Source: Anaerolineae bacterium (GTDB taxonomy: Bacteria; Chloroflexota; Anaerolineae; Aggregatilineales; Phototrophicaceae). From it: 64,000 bases of DNA. The translations under genes were made by a program, and so were the position numbers. This document shows, piece after piece, positions 1 through 8,613 of the stretch. Position 1 is the first letter of the stretch. Each line of letters starts with the position of its first letter. The notes under the pieces were generated by a model. That model saw only the letters and a program-made list of their open reading frames with translations. It was not told the origin of the DNA and searched no databases. The DNA lies in NCBI GenBank assembly GCA_022823945.1, contig JAJEBK010000028.1, positions 1-64,000 on the forward strand, in the 5' to 3' direction.

Positions 1-168
1 GATGGCACGCCGCATGTCGAGCGCTGGGAGCGGGTTTTGCACGCCTTCGGTGGCGACAGCCATGAGGATGGTCCCATGGGCATCAGCGAGGCGGAGGGCT
101 ATCGCGATCGGGGCTGGGATCGCTGGATACCGGTGGTCGAGGCGCTGAAGAAGCTGGCGGGGGATTAG
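1..168 (+). CDS. 3' end of an unrecognised protein (partial)
   Basis: Frame 1 is open from the left window edge for 55 codons and ends at TAG (166-168). The visible tail is polar with several Trp residues, including ERWERV near the edge and RDRGWDRWIPVVEAL near the end. I do not recognise the family and no start codon or catalytic motif can be judged from this fragment. It is followed by a short B-type inverted repeat and then the leader of the xylose isomerase gene, so it probably belongs to an upstream transcription unit. Confidence 0.6.
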   Translation, partial: DGTPHVERWERVLHAFGGDSHEDGPMGISEAEGYRDRGWDRWIPVVEALKKLAGD

Positions 169-185
169 CGCTCAGTCCGTAAGCT

Positions 186-212
186 GTAGGGGCGACTCAC
201 ATAGTCGCCCAC
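186..212. repeat. B-family inverted repeat (solo copy)
   Basis: A gtaggggcgact arm is followed by an agtcgcccac arm, forming a short hairpin. Related copies lie at 15991, 23364, 28230, 53584 and 61609. It sits between the partial gene and xylA. Confidence 0.7.
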
Positions 213-278
213 ATTTTGCTCTGACATGCTTCCCAAATCAGGCAGTATCTTTGCCTCGCGCAGGCAGGTACCACGCGC

Positions 279-284
279 TACAAT
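279..284 (+). promoter_or_regulatory. putative -10 box for xylA
   Basis: TACAAT, preceded by CGC, lies 35 nt before the xylA start. The CGCTACAAT context recurs before other genes in this window (19743, 39911, and 54726-54734 on the minus strand). No good -35 hexamer is present at 17 nt, so the call rests on the -10 alone. Confidence 0.35.
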
Positions 285-318
285 GACCGCAATTCACAGC
301 GAAAAGAGGATAGCCTAA

Positions 319-1485
319 ATGGCGGACTATAGCCCACGCCCAGAGCACAAATTCACTTTCGGCTTGTGGACGGTCGGCAATATCGGGCGAGACCCATTCG
401 GCGAGCCAACCCGCGCGCCCATCTCGCCCGTGCAGATCGTGCACATGCTGGCTGATGTCGGCGCATGGGGCGTCAACCTGCACGATAACGACCTCGTGCC
501 AATTGATGCCACAAGCGCCGAGCGCGACCAGATCGTCGTCGATTTCAAAGCCGCCATGGACGAGACCGGCATCGTTTGTCCGATGGCGACCACCAACCTC
601 TTCGCCGATCCCGCTTTCAAAGACGGTGCATTCACCAGCAACGACCCGGCTGTGCGCGCCTATGCCCTGCAAAAGACCATGCGCTCCATAGACCTGGGCG
701 CAGAGCTGGGCGCGGAAGTCTATGTTTTTTGGGGCGGCCGCGAAGGCGCGGAATGCGACAGCGCAAAAAATCCTGCCGATGGCATCAAACGCATGCGCGA
801 TGCCCTCAACTTCCTCTGCGCATATTCAAAAGACCAGGGCTATGCTTACCGGTTCGCGCTCGAGCCAAAGCCCAACGAGCCGCGCAGCGACATCTACTTC
901 CCCACAGTCGGCAGCATGTTGGGCTTCATCGCCACGCTGGACGATGCGGACATGGTCGGCGTCAATCCAGAAGTCGCGCACGAGCACATGGCGGGGCTCA
1001 ATTTCATGCACGCGGTGGCGCAGGCCTGGGATGCCGGCAAGCTTTTTCATATCGACCTCAACGACCAGATGTTTGGGCGCTACGACCAGGACTTCCGTTT
1101 TGGCAGCATGATGATCAAGCAGAACTTTCACCTGGTGCGCTTTTTGGAAGATGTCGGCTATGACGGCAGCCGCCACTTTGATGCCCACGCCTACCGCACC
1201 GCCGGCTATGACGATGTCAGGGAGTTCGCACGTGGCTGCATGCGCTCGTACCTGGTGTTCAAAGACAAAGCTGCGCAATTCAATGCCGATGCCGAAGTGC
1301 AGGCGCTGCTGGCAGAGATCAACGCCGACGATGGCGCGACAGCCTACCTGGCTGATGGCTTCAGCCGTGAGTCGGCAGCCCGCCTGAAAGCGTCAGAATT
1401 CGACCGGGCGGCTCTGGGCGCGCGCAGCCTGCCCTACGAGCGCCTCGACCAGTTGACCTTCGATATCCTGCTGGGTGTGCGCTAG
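319..1485 (+). CDS. xylA: xylose isomerase (group I, actinobacterial type)
   Basis: Cytoplasmic TIM-barrel enzyme interconverting D-xylose and D-xylulose (and glucose/fructose). The 388-residue length and sequence follow the short Streptomyces-type group I enzymes, with active-site residues offset by about one from the classical numbering. Visible are His55 and Asp58 (catalytic pair), the LEPKPNEP segment with Glu182 and Lys184, the metal ligands Glu218, His221, Asp246, Asp256, Asp258 and Asp288, and the PMATTNLF and KDGAFTSND signatures. An AGAGGA Shine-Dalgarno sequence precedes ATG 319. The next gene is a GH4 glycosidase in the same direction after 27 nt, suggesting a hemicellulose or oligosaccharide use operon. 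No xylulokinase of the FGGY type is seen nearby. Confidence 0.97.
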   Translation: MADYSPRPEHKFTFGLWTVGNIGRDPFGEPTRAPISPVQIVHMLADVGAWGVNLHDNDLVPIDATSAERDQIVVDFKAAMDETGIVCPMATTNLFADPAFKDGAFTSNDPAVRAYALQKTMRSIDLGAELGAEVYVFWGGREGAECDSAKNPADGIKRMRDALNFLCAYSKDQGYAYRFALEPKPNEPRSDIYFPTVGSMLGFIATLDDADMVGVNPEVAHEHMAGLNFMHAVAQAWDAGKLFHIDLNDQMFGRYDQDFRFGSMMIKQNFHLVRFLEDVGYDGSRHFDAHAYRTAGYDDVREFARGCMRSYLVFKDKAAQFNADAEVQALLAEINADDGATAYLADGFSRESAARLKASEFDRAALGARSLPYERLDQLTFDILLGVR

Positions 1486-1512
1486 TCCGTTTGAACCACA
1501 GAGGACGCATTC

Positions 1513-2898
1513 ATGACCAAAATCACCTTCATCGGCGCAGGCAGCACCGTCTTCGCCAAAAGCCTCATGGGCGATATCTGGAGCTATCCCGAGCTGGCCG
1601 ACGCCACCATCTGCCTGATGGACATCGACGCGAATCGACTTCGCCAATCGCAGCAAGTGGCGCGGCATATCATCGCGGCGCTGGGCAACGCTCCGATCGT
1701 CGAATGCACCACCGACCGGGGGGAAGCCCTGCAAGACGCCGATTATGTCATCTGCATGATCCAGGTGGGTGGCTACGAGCCAGCCACAGTCATCGACTTC
1801 GAGATACCCAAGAAATATGGTCTGCGCCAGACGATCGCTGACACGCTGGGCATCGGCGGCATCATGCGCGGCCTGCGCACCATTCCCGTGCTGCTGGATA
1901 TCGCCCGCGACATGCAGGCGATCTGCCCGGATGCGCTGCTGATCAATTATGCCAACCCCATGTGCATGAATCAGTGGGCATTGAGCCGCGCGGCCGACAT
2001 CGCCAGCGTCGGCTTGTGCCACAGCGTGCCTGGCACAGCGCAGGAACTGGCGCGGGATATTGGCTTGCCCGATGCCGACATCAATTACCTGGTGGCGGGC
2101 ATCAACCACATGGCTTTCTATCTCAAGTTCAAGCAGCGCTCAACGGGCGAAGACCTGTATCCCCTGCTGCGGCGCGTGCTAGACGAAGGGCGCGTTCCCA
2201 AGTGGAATCGTGTGCGCTACGAAATGTTGGATCGGCTGGGATATTTCGTGACCGAATCCAGCGAGCATTTCAGCGAATATGTGCCGTACTTCATCAAATC
2301 GGGCGCGCCAGAACTGGTCGAGCGCTTCAACATCCCACTGGACGAATATATCGAACGTTGCAAAGCCGGCATCATCAGCTGGGAGCTGCTGGAAAAAGCC
2401 GAAAGCGAAGGGCGCATCCCCAGCGAAGCCGAGATCATGGCGGCGCTGGCGGATACCAACCCCATGCACAAGAGCTGGACTGTGCACAGCATCCGCAACC
2501 TGAACAAGGTCGAGCGCAGCGTGGAATATGGCTCGCTGATCATCCACAGCATGGAAACGGGCGCGCCACGCACGATCTATGGCAATGTGCCCAATACCGG
2601 CATTATCGACAACCTGCCGGCTGGCTGCTGTGTCGAAGTGCCCTGCCTGGTCGATGGCAACGGCATCCAGCCCACACGCATCGGCAATATCCCGCCGCAG
2701 CTGGCCGCTTTGATGCAAACCAATATCAATGTGCAGGCGCTGACAGTCGAAGCGGCGCTGACGGGCAGACGCGAGCATATCTATCATGCCGCCATGCTCG
2801 ACCCGCACACCGCCGCCGAGTTGACTCTGGATGAAATCTGGTCCATGGTGGATGAGTTGATCGATGCGCACGGGAATTATCTGCCTCACTTCTGTTGA
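1513..2898 (+). CDS. melA: GH4 family NAD-dependent alpha-galactosidase
   Basis: Glycoside hydrolase family 4 enzyme, 461 residues, cleaving alpha-galactosides by an NAD+ and divalent-metal dependent redox-elimination mechanism. The N-terminal Rossmann fold begins with FIGAGS (residues 6-11), and an acidic MDID follows strand two. The central segment QTIADTLGIGGIMR and the NYANPM motif are family hallmarks. Cys169 (in GLCHSV) and His199 (in GINHMAF) are the expected metal ligands. The sequence is closest in feel to MelA, as opposed to 6-phospho-glucosidase members of GH4. No signal peptide, so it acts on imported sugar. The GAGGA ribosome site lies in a C-family repeat fragment (ttgaaccacagagg). 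It is likely co-transcribed with xylA. Confidence 0.93.
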   Translation: MTKITFIGAGSTVFAKSLMGDIWSYPELADATICLMDIDANRLRQSQQVARHIIAALGNAPIVECTTDRGEALQDADYVICMIQVGGYEPATVIDFEIPKKYGLRQTIADTLGIGGIMRGLRTIPVLLDIARDMQAICPDALLINYANPMCMNQWALSRAADIASVGLCHSVPGTAQELARDIGLPDADINYLVAGINHMAFYLKFKQRSTGEDLYPLLRRVLDEGRVPKWNRVRYEMLDRLGYFVTESSEHFSEYVPYFIKSGAPELVERFNIPLDEYIERCKAGIISWELLEKAESEGRIPSEAEIMAALADTNPMHKSWTVHSIRNLNKVERSVEYGSLIIHSMETGAPRTIYGNVPNTGIIDNLPAGCCVEVPCLVDGNGIQPTRIGNIPPQLAALMQTNINVQALTVEAALTGRREHIYHAAMLDPHTAAELTLDEIWSMVDELIDAHGNYLPHFC

Positions 2899-2910
2899 AG
2901 CCACTGAGCC

Positions 2911-3086
2911 CAGTGTAGGGCTTGTCCGGTACTTTGAAATCAGAAGGTTTGAAGAGATGCGTTGCGCAAAACCCCCACCCCAAACCCCTCCCCCAAAATG
3001 AAGGAGGGGCTTTTTGCGCAAGTCTCGGGTTCCATAGCTCCCCTTCCCTCTTGGTGGGGGAAGGGGCCGGGGGATGGGGGCAGCTT
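2911..3086. repeat. A-family G/C palindromic repeat, terminator-like
   Basis: The block runs from gtagggcttgtccg through a shared gaaggtttgaagag segment into a ccccaccccaaacccctccccc arm. A ggaggggcttttt arm then gives a hairpin plus T-run on the plus strand. A second hairpin (ccccttccc ... gggggaaggggccggggg) follows. Its left part matches the element at 32603-32811, but the right inverted end is not preserved. It fills the gap between melA and the aldehyde dehydrogenase gene and could terminate melA transcription. Confidence 0.75.
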
Positions 3087-3123
3087 TGATCGCCCATAAG
3101 TCAGTATAAAACGAGGAAATCGC

Positions 3124-4542
3124 ATGGCTAGCAAAAACCTGATCGGCGGAGAATGGCGCGGCAGCGACGATGTGATGCAAGTGCGCTTTCCCTACGATGG
3201 CAGCGTGGTCGGCGCGGTCGCCATGGCTTCGCAAGGAGATATGGACGATGCCCTGGCGGCCGCCGCCCGTGGTTTTGAAGTGACGCGCAAGCTGCCCAGC
3301 CACCGTCGCAGCGAGATCTTGGGGAATATGGCGCGCTTGCTGCGGGAGCGCTTCGACGAAGTTGTCGAGGCGATGATCCTGGAAGGCGGCAAGAACCGCA
3401 AAACCGCCATCGGCGAGACGACTCGCGCCCTCGAGACCATCAAAGTCTCCAGCGAAGAAGCGCGGCGCATCGGTGGCGAAGTCTTCAGCATCGACTGGAC
3501 TCCCGCCGGCGAGAATCGTCAGGGTTTTACGCGCCGCCTGCCCATCGGCACCGTGCTGGGCATCACGCCGTTCAATTACCCGGTCAACCTGGCTTGCCAC
3601 AAGATAGGTCCTGCCATCGCCGCGGGCAACAGCTTCATCATCAAGCCTGCCGAGAAAACGCCCCTGTCTTCGCTCATCCTGGCGGAAATCGTGCTGGAAG
3701 CCGGCTACCCGCCCGAAGCCTTCAGCGTGCTCAATGCCTGGGGGCGCGATACCGAAAGCATGGCGACCGACCCGCGCGTGCAAATGATCAGCTTCACGGG
3801 CAGCTCGGCAGTCGGCTGGATGCTCAAAGCCAAAGCTGGGCAAAAGAAAGTGACGCTGGAGCTGGGCGGCAATGCAGGCGTGATCGTGCACAGCGATGCC
3901 GACCTGGACGATGCGGCGGCGCAGACCGCGGCGGGCGGATTTGCCAATGCCGGGCAAAATTGCATCTCGGTGCAGCGGCTGCTCATCCAGCGCGGCATCT
4001 TTGAAGAATTCGCCGACCTTTTCATTGAGCAGGTCAAAGCGCTGAAAGTGGGCGACCCGCGCGATCCTGAAGTCGATATCGGACCGCTGATCACAGAAAA
4101 CGACGCCATCCGCGCCGAAGCCTGGGTGAACGAGGCGCAGAAAGCCGGGGCGAGTGTGCTGCTGGGTGGCGCGCGCGAAGGCACGCTCTTCCCGCCCACC
4201 ATCATGACCGAAACAGCGCCGGATATGCGCGTCAACTGCGAAGAAGTCTTTGCGCCAGTGGTGTCGCTGAGCGCCTATGAAGCCTGGGACGATGCCGTCG
4301 CCACGGTCAACGACAGCCCCTACGGCTTGCAGGCGGGCGTCTTCACGCGCGATATCGGGCGCATTATGGATGCCTGGCAGCGCATTGAAGTGGGTGGGTT
4401 GCAGGTCAACCAGGCATCGACCTTCCGCGTCGACCACATGCCCTATGGCGGCATCAAAGCTTCGGGCTATGGACGAGAAGGCGTGCGCTATGCCATCGAA
4501 GACATGACTGATCTGCGTTTGATGGTGTTGAATCTGCGTTGA
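3124..4542 (+). CDS. aldehyde dehydrogenase (lactaldehyde/glyceraldehyde-3-phosphate DH-like)
   Basis: NAD(P)-dependent oxidation of an aldehyde to its acid in the cytoplasm. The 472-residue protein carries the full ALDH set: ITPFNYPVN with Asn151, Lys174 in IIKPAEKTP, the FTGS loop (224-227), general base Glu246 in LELGGN, catalytic Cys280 in NAGQNCISVQR, and EEVFAPV in the C-terminal third. The FxGxNCISVQR-type segment is typical of lactaldehyde and phosphonoacetaldehyde dehydrogenases. It converges with a kinase/aldolase pair and lies near an Fe-type alcohol dehydrogenase, which fits aldehyde disposal after aldol cleavage of a (deoxy)sugar phosphate. Substrate is inferred from context only. 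GAGG lies about 8 nt before ATG. Confidence 0.9.
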   Translation: MASKNLIGGEWRGSDDVMQVRFPYDGSVVGAVAMASQGDMDDALAAAARGFEVTRKLPSHRRSEILGNMARLLRERFDEVVEAMILEGGKNRKTAIGETTRALETIKVSSEEARRIGGEVFSIDWTPAGENRQGFTRRLPIGTVLGITPFNYPVNLACHKIGPAIAAGNSFIIKPAEKTPLSSLILAEIVLEAGYPPEAFSVLNAWGRDTESMATDPRVQMISFTGSSAVGWMLKAKAGQKKVTLELGGNAGVIVHSDADLDDAAAQTAAGGFANAGQNCISVQRLLIQRGIFEEFADLFIEQVKALKVGDPRDPEVDIGPLITENDAIRAEAWVNEAQKAGASVLLGGAREGTLFPPTIMTETAPDMRVNCEEVFAPVVSLSAYEAWDDAVATVNDSPYGLQAGVFTRDIGRIMDAWQRIEVGGLQVNQASTFRVDHMPYGGIKASGYGREGVRYAIEDMTDLRLMVLNLR

Positions 4543-4567
4543 GGCGCGGCGGGTTTCTCGCCGCTCA

Positions 4568-5506
4568 TCAGCCGTAGGGATAGGGAATCAGTTCCACTAG
4601 CGGCAGAAAGCGCTGCATATCGGCGACAGCATAGGCGGCGGTGCCCGGCTGCAAACAGACTGCGGTGGCAGCGGCAATGCCCAGCCGCAAGCCGTCTTCT
4701 ATGGGCAGGTTTTGATGCAGCGCCTGCGCCAGCCCCGCCAGCACAGCATCGCCCGCGCCAGCTGGACTGCTGACTTCGACAGGAATGGGCGGGATGCGAT
4801 AGCTGCGCCCGTCCAGCGCCGCCAGCGCGCCATCCTCCCCCATCGTGACCACCACCTGCGATCCATATTGCGCCTGTATATCGCGCGCAGCCCGGTAAAT
4901 CTCAGCAAGCGTGCGCAGTTCCCTGCCAACCAGCGCGGACAATTCGTGTTCGTTGGGTTTCACAAAAGCCGGACGCGCCCGCAAGCCAGCCTGCAGATTG
5001 GGTGGCGCGGCATCAAAGACGACTGGCACGCCGCGCTCGTCAGCCAGGGTGATGGCATCGGTATAAAAGTCGGGGGTCATGCCCGGCGGCAGCGAACCGC
5101 CCGTGATGACGACGCTCGCCTGCGAAAGCGCTTGTTCATAGCGCGCCAGCAATGCCGTCACATCATCGGGGCGCACCTGCATGGACGCGCTGGTGATGGT
5201 GGTGTGCTCGCCAGCGGCTTCGTCGACGATGACGGTGTTGATGCGCGTTTCGCCAGCAACCTCGCAAAAGTCGACTGTGACGCTGAGTTCGCGCAGCATG
5301 CTGGCGACTTTTTCTCCCACTGCGCCAGCCGCCAGCCCCAACGCCAGGCTTTCTAGGCCCCGCCGTCCCAAAATCCAACTGGCATCGGCCGGTTTGCCAC
5401 CCATGCTGTGCACGGTGCGCGTGGCGCGGATGGTCGTGTTGGTCGTCAGGCGCGGGACGAAGACGGTGAGGTCGAGCGTGGTGTTGGGCGTCAGCGAAAC
5501 GATCAT
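4568..5506 (-). CDS. PfkB-family sugar-phosphate kinase (FruK/LacC-like)
   Basis: ATP-dependent carbohydrate kinase of the 1-phosphofructokinase/tagatose-6-phosphate kinase branch, 312 residues. Seen are the SLTPNTTLD start, a GGKPAD segment near residue 37, VKPNEHEL (182-189) and the anion-hole/catalytic motif PAGAGDAVLAG with Asp253. The gene begins 3 nt after the stop of the upstream class II aldolase gene, so the two are almost certainly co-transcribed and may phosphorylate and cleave the same ketose. The FruK-like branch usually phosphorylates an already phosphorylated or furanose substrate. The exact sugar cannot be told. It converges on the aldehyde dehydrogenase gene. Confidence 0.88.
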   Translation of the reverse strand: MIVSLTPNTTLDLTVFVPRLTTNTTIRATRTVHSMGGKPADASWILGRRGLESLALGLAAGAVGEKVASMLRELSVTVDFCEVAGETRINTVIVDEAAGEHTTITSASMQVRPDDVTALLARYEQALSQASVVITGGSLPPGMTPDFYTDAITLADERGVPVVFDAAPPNLQAGLRARPAFVKPNEHELSALVGRELRTLAEIYRAARDIQAQYGSQVVVTMGEDGALAALDGRSYRIPPIPVEVSSPAGAGDAVLAGLAQALHQNLPIEDGLRLGIAAATAVCLQPGTAAYAVADMQRFLPLVELIPYPYG

Positions 5507-5509
5507 GGC

Positions 5510-6184
5510 TCAATCGCGGAAATCGGCGATAGCGGTTTCCATAGCGGCGCATTCGTCTTTCAGCAGAGGACTCGCGCCGATCTGCCCAGCCATCAGCATG
5601 ACGAAGGCGTTGGTATCCAGCCGTTCTACCGCATCCAGGGCGGCTTCCAGGTGCTTGCCCATCAAGAAGAGCCCGTGCCAAGGGGCGATTGTGCCGGCCG
5701 CGTGCTTGGCGATCATGGCTTCGCGGCCGCGCATGGTGGCGACGATGCGTTCGCCCAGTTTGGGGCTGTGGGCTGGCGCATAGTCAATGACGGGCGTCGT
5801 GCCAAACTTGCGCGTGGCTTCCATCACCGGCGGCATGGGGCGGTTGGCGCAGGCGAAGACCATCAAGTGGCGCGGATGAGCGTGAATGACGGCGCTGCCC
5901 ACATCGCGGTAATGCTGGTGCAAACCCAGGTGGACGGCGCTTTCTCGCGTTAACCCGCCCGCGCCATGCACGATTTCGCCCCGGCAATCGACCACCAGCA
6001 CTTCGGCCGCCTCCAGCTGCCACTGGCGCATCTGCCCGGCCAGGGTGGGCGACATGCAAAAGAGCTCGCCAACGCGCAAGCTGATATTGCCGCCGCCGGC
6101 ATCGGTCAGATGACGATCAAAAAGGATGCGCCCGATGCGCGCAACCAACTCCCGTCCGGCTTCCAGTTCGGGGGTCAAGGGCAT
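5510..6184 (-). CDS. class II aldolase (fuculose-1-phosphate aldolase-like)
   Basis: Zinc-dependent aldolase/epimerase of the AraD/FucA superfamily, 224 residues. Visible are TDAGGGNIS near residue 27, catalytic Glu81 in LTRES, the His101-x-His103 pair in IHAHP, and His170 in APWHG, which match the FucA zinc and acid/base set. Cleavage would yield DHAP and an aldehyde such as lactaldehyde. The reading frame extends 15 codons upstream, but a perfect AGGAGA sits 7 nt before ATG 6184, so that start is chosen. Next in the operon is a PfkB kinase. An alcohol dehydrogenase is divergent and an aldehyde dehydrogenase convergent, both plausible aldehyde sinks. Confidence 0.88.
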   Translation of the reverse strand: MPLTPELEAGRELVARIGRILFDRHLTDAGGGNISLRVGELFCMSPTLAGQMRQWQLEAAEVLVVDCRGEIVHGAGGLTRESAVHLGLHQHYRDVGSAVIHAHPRHLMVFACANRPMPPVMEATRKFGTTPVIDYAPAHSPKLGERIVATMRGREAMIAKHAAGTIAPWHGLFLMGKHLEAALDAVERLDTNAFVMLMAGQIGASPLLKDECAAMETAIADFRD

Positions 6185-6298
6185 TTGCGATTCTCCTGGT
6201 GGCGCGTCATAATGAATGTAGTGTTGCACAGGCTGTCGCGCGATTCAACGGCAAAGCGCGGCGTGGGAGTGTGGAATTTTGTGGATAGGGTAATCAAG

Positions 6299-6409
6299 CC
6301 CCCGTCCCCCGTCCCCTTCCCCACAACGAGGGAAGGGGAGTTTATTGAACGATTCAGCAGGTTTTGAAGCCCCTCCCTCATATTGGGGGAGGGGTTTGGG
6401 GTGGGGGGC
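6299..6409. repeat. A-family palindromic repeat in divergent promoter region
   Basis: The 309-nt gap (6185-6493) between the divergent aldolase and alcohol dehydrogenase genes is largely filled by this element. One half is cccgtccccttcccc ... ggaaggggag and the other is gcccctccctca ... gggggaggggtttgg. Orientation is inverted relative to the copy at 2911. Outside the element I see no convincing promoter. Confidence 0.75.
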
Positions 6410-6493
6410 ATAGCAGCCCGCACGGCGTCAACCGTTTGTCCTGCCAACAGCAATTTTCTTTTCTGCACCCTGCCAAACAGACGAGGACTATCC

Positions 6494-7648
6494 ATGCCAT
6501 TTGAATTCGCCACCGCGGCGCGCATCATCTTCGGCGATGGCACAGCTGGGCAACTGCCCGAACTGGCCAGCGCAATGGGCCGGCGCGTCCTGCTGGTTGC
6601 TGGCGCGAATCCCGCCCGGCACAGCCAGTGCATCGACGCGCTTGCCAAGGTTAATCTGGCCTGCGCCGTCATCAGCGCGGCGGGCGAACCCAGCATAGCC
6701 GCCATCGAAGAGGCTCGTGCAGAAGCGCGCCGGTCTCGCTGCGACCTGGTGATCGCCATCGGTGGCGGCAGCGTCATCGACAGCGGCAAAGCTTTGGCTG
6801 CGCTCATCCCCAATCCTGGCGAAGCGCTGGATTATCTTGAAGTCATCGGCGCGGGCGAGAAATTGAGTGTGTCGCCGCTGCCCTTCATCGCCCTGCCAAC
6901 CACAGCCGGCACTGGCGCGGAAGTCACCAAGAACGCCGTGCTCAGTTCGCCCGAACATGGCGTAAAGGTGAGCCTGCGCGACAACCGCATGTTGCCCGAT
7001 ATCGCCTTGGTCGACCCGCTCTTGACACATTCGCTGCCACCAGCCGCCACCGCCAGCACGGGCATGGACGCGCTGACGCAATTGTTGGAGCCTTTCGTTT
7101 CGCATTTGGCGAATCCGCTGACCAATGCGCTGTGCGAGGCTGGCTTGCGGCGGGCGGGACGGTCGCTGCGGCGCGTGGTTGCCGAGCCGAATGATGCCGA
7201 TGCGCGCGCTGATATGGCTTTGGCGAGTTTGCTGGGCGGTTTGGCGCTGGCGAATGCCAAATTGGGCGCGGTGCATGGCTTCGCTGGTGTGCTGGGCGGA
7301 TTGACAGGCGCGCCACACGGGACGGTCTGCGCTGCGCTGCTGCCGGGCGTCATAAATGCCAATATGACTGCGCTGGCTGCACGAGCTGCCGATTCGCCCG
7401 CTCTGAGGAAGTATCGGCGTGCCGCGCGGCTGCTGCTGGATTCGCCCGATGCGACTGCGCAAGACGCGCTGGATTGGATCAACGAAACCAGCCGCCTGTT
7501 TGAGATCCCGCGCCTTGGCGAGCTGAGCGTTGACAAGGTTGACTTTGCCGAAATCGTGGCGAAATCGCAAGCCTCCAGCAGCATGAAAGGCAATCCAATT
7601 CCGTTGGATGCGCAGGAGCTGGCAGCGATTCTCTCGGCCGCGCTATGA
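6494..7648 (+). CDS. iron-containing (group III) alcohol dehydrogenase
   Basis: NAD(P)-dependent dehydrogenase of the FucO/1,3-propanediol/maleylacetate reductase superfamily, 384 residues. The GGGSVIDSGKA nucleotide motif (90-100), PTTAGTGAE (135-143) and the metal-site segments are present: Asp192, His261 in GAVHGFAG and His275 in GAPHG. The first canonical metal His (Asp+4) is Gln196. The plausible role is reduction of lactaldehyde or acetaldehyde formed by the adjacent aldolase. The frame is open 37 codons further upstream into a repeat, but MPFEFATAARIIFGDG is the normal family start and a GAGGAC sits 8 nt before ATG 6494. Confidence 0.9.
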   Translation: MPFEFATAARIIFGDGTAGQLPELASAMGRRVLLVAGANPARHSQCIDALAKVNLACAVISAAGEPSIAAIEEARAEARRSRCDLVIAIGGGSVIDSGKALAALIPNPGEALDYLEVIGAGEKLSVSPLPFIALPTTAGTGAEVTKNAVLSSPEHGVKVSLRDNRMLPDIALVDPLLTHSLPPAATASTGMDALTQLLEPFVSHLANPLTNALCEAGLRRAGRSLRRVVAEPNDADARADMALASLLGGLALANAKLGAVHGFAGVLGGLTGAPHGTVCAALLPGVINANMTALAARAADSPALRKYRRAARLLLDSPDATAQDALDWINETSRLFEIPRLGELSVDKVDFAEIVAKSQASSSMKGNPIPLDAQELAAILSAAL

Positions 7649-7649
7649 T
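7644..7649 (+). promoter_or_regulatory. putative -10 box giving a leaderless transcript
   Basis: TATGAT overlaps the stop codon of the alcohol dehydrogenase and ends 6 nt before ATG 7656, which has no Shine-Dalgarno sequence. The spacing fits transcription starting at or next to the ATG. Similar geometry occurs at 10743 (minus) and 19758 (plus). Confidence 0.3.
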
Positions 7650-7655
7650 CAGCCT

Positions 7656-8597
7656 ATGAAAGCGCGTTGGCTGCCGAAGCGCCTGCTGTACCTGGCCTTG
7701 CCTTTGCTGCTGTGCGCTGTCATGCCGCTGGCGCATGACGATGCTGGTCGGCTGCTATTCGTCTCGGACAGCGATTCAATTGACGCCGGGCGCGCATCCA
7801 ACTCGGTTTATGGAATTGGGCTGGATGGACGCGGGCAAAAGCGCATCGCCGGCTCCATCAAACACGGCGAGGATTATCTGCGCATCAGCGATGTCGATTG
7901 CCAGGCCGCCAGTAAGCTGGTAGCCATCGCCACCAATGACAGCGCCCTGAATGGTTTTCACCTGGTGGATGTCGCTGGCAAGGGGCTGCGACAATTCACG
8001 CCGGTTGGCGAAGCTCTCACCGCAATTCGCCAATTGTCCTTGTCGCCAGATGGCTCGCGGATTGTCGTTTCGCGCGCCTGGGACGACGGTCCCGATGCGC
8101 GATACGGCTTGCTGATCGGCGATCTGCGCAGCGGCGAATTTGTCGTGTTTGCGCCGCCTGGCGATTCCCGTTCAATCACCGCGCCAGCCTGGTCGCGCGA
8201 TGGGCAGCGCATCGCCTATGTCGTTGAAGAAGCGGGCGAATTTCGCGTCTTCATTTCCGCGTATACCGGGGACCAGGAAAAGCAAATCCATGTTGCGCGG
8301 AGCGCCATCGACGGGCTGGCATGGTCGCCGGATGGCTTGTGGCTGGCGGCTGAGTTGGGCGGGCAGATCGTCATATTGCGCGCCGATAGTGGGGAACTTA
8401 CGCGGCTGAGCGACCGGCCCGGTGGGGCTTGGTCTCCGCAGTGGTCGCAGGATGGCGAACGCATCGCTTTTGCCTCGCGCTCGAGCTTTCCAGGATATGC
8501 TCAACTGCTGACTATATCGGCGGCGGGCGATGATGTGCGGCGTGTGACGGCTCTGCGCGGCGAGTTGGCTTTGGGCTGCTGGCTGGGACAGGGGTAA
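7656..8597 (+). CDS. secreted PD40/TolB-like beta-propeller protein
   Basis: A 313-residue protein beginning with a Sec signal peptide (basic MKARWLPKR, then a Leu-rich stretch LLYLALPLLL). It contains repeated TolB/PD40 blades: LSLSPDGSRIVVS, PAWSRDGQRIAYV, LAWSPDGLWLAAE and PQWSQDGERIAFAS. Such propellers bind peptides or sugars at the cell surface, but no partner is encoded here. The start is set at ATG 7656 because the upstream extension lacks a signal-peptide shape. The gene follows the alcohol dehydrogenase by 7 nt and could be in its operon or be read from its own leaderless start. Confidence 0.75.
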   Translation: MKARWLPKRLLYLALPLLLCAVMPLAHDDAGRLLFVSDSDSIDAGRASNSVYGIGLDGRGQKRIAGSIKHGEDYLRISDVDCQAASKLVAIATNDSALNGFHLVDVAGKGLRQFTPVGEALTAIRQLSLSPDGSRIVVSRAWDDGPDARYGLLIGDLRSGEFVVFAPPGDSRSITAPAWSRDGQRIAYVVEEAGEFRVFISAYTGDQEKQIHVARSAIDGLAWSPDGLWLAAELGGQIVILRADSGELTRLSDRPGGAWSPQWSQDGERIAFASRSSFPGYAQLLTISAAGDDVRRVTALRGELALGCWLGQG

Positions 8598-8613
8598 TCC
8601 GAAACTCCTCGCT

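Noticed and set aside
2179-4437. 752-codon open frame on the minus strand
   Set aside because: It is antisense to melA and the aldehyde dehydrogenase, crosses an A repeat, and its His/Asp/Ala-rich translation has no family signature; it is a shadow of GC-rich codon use.
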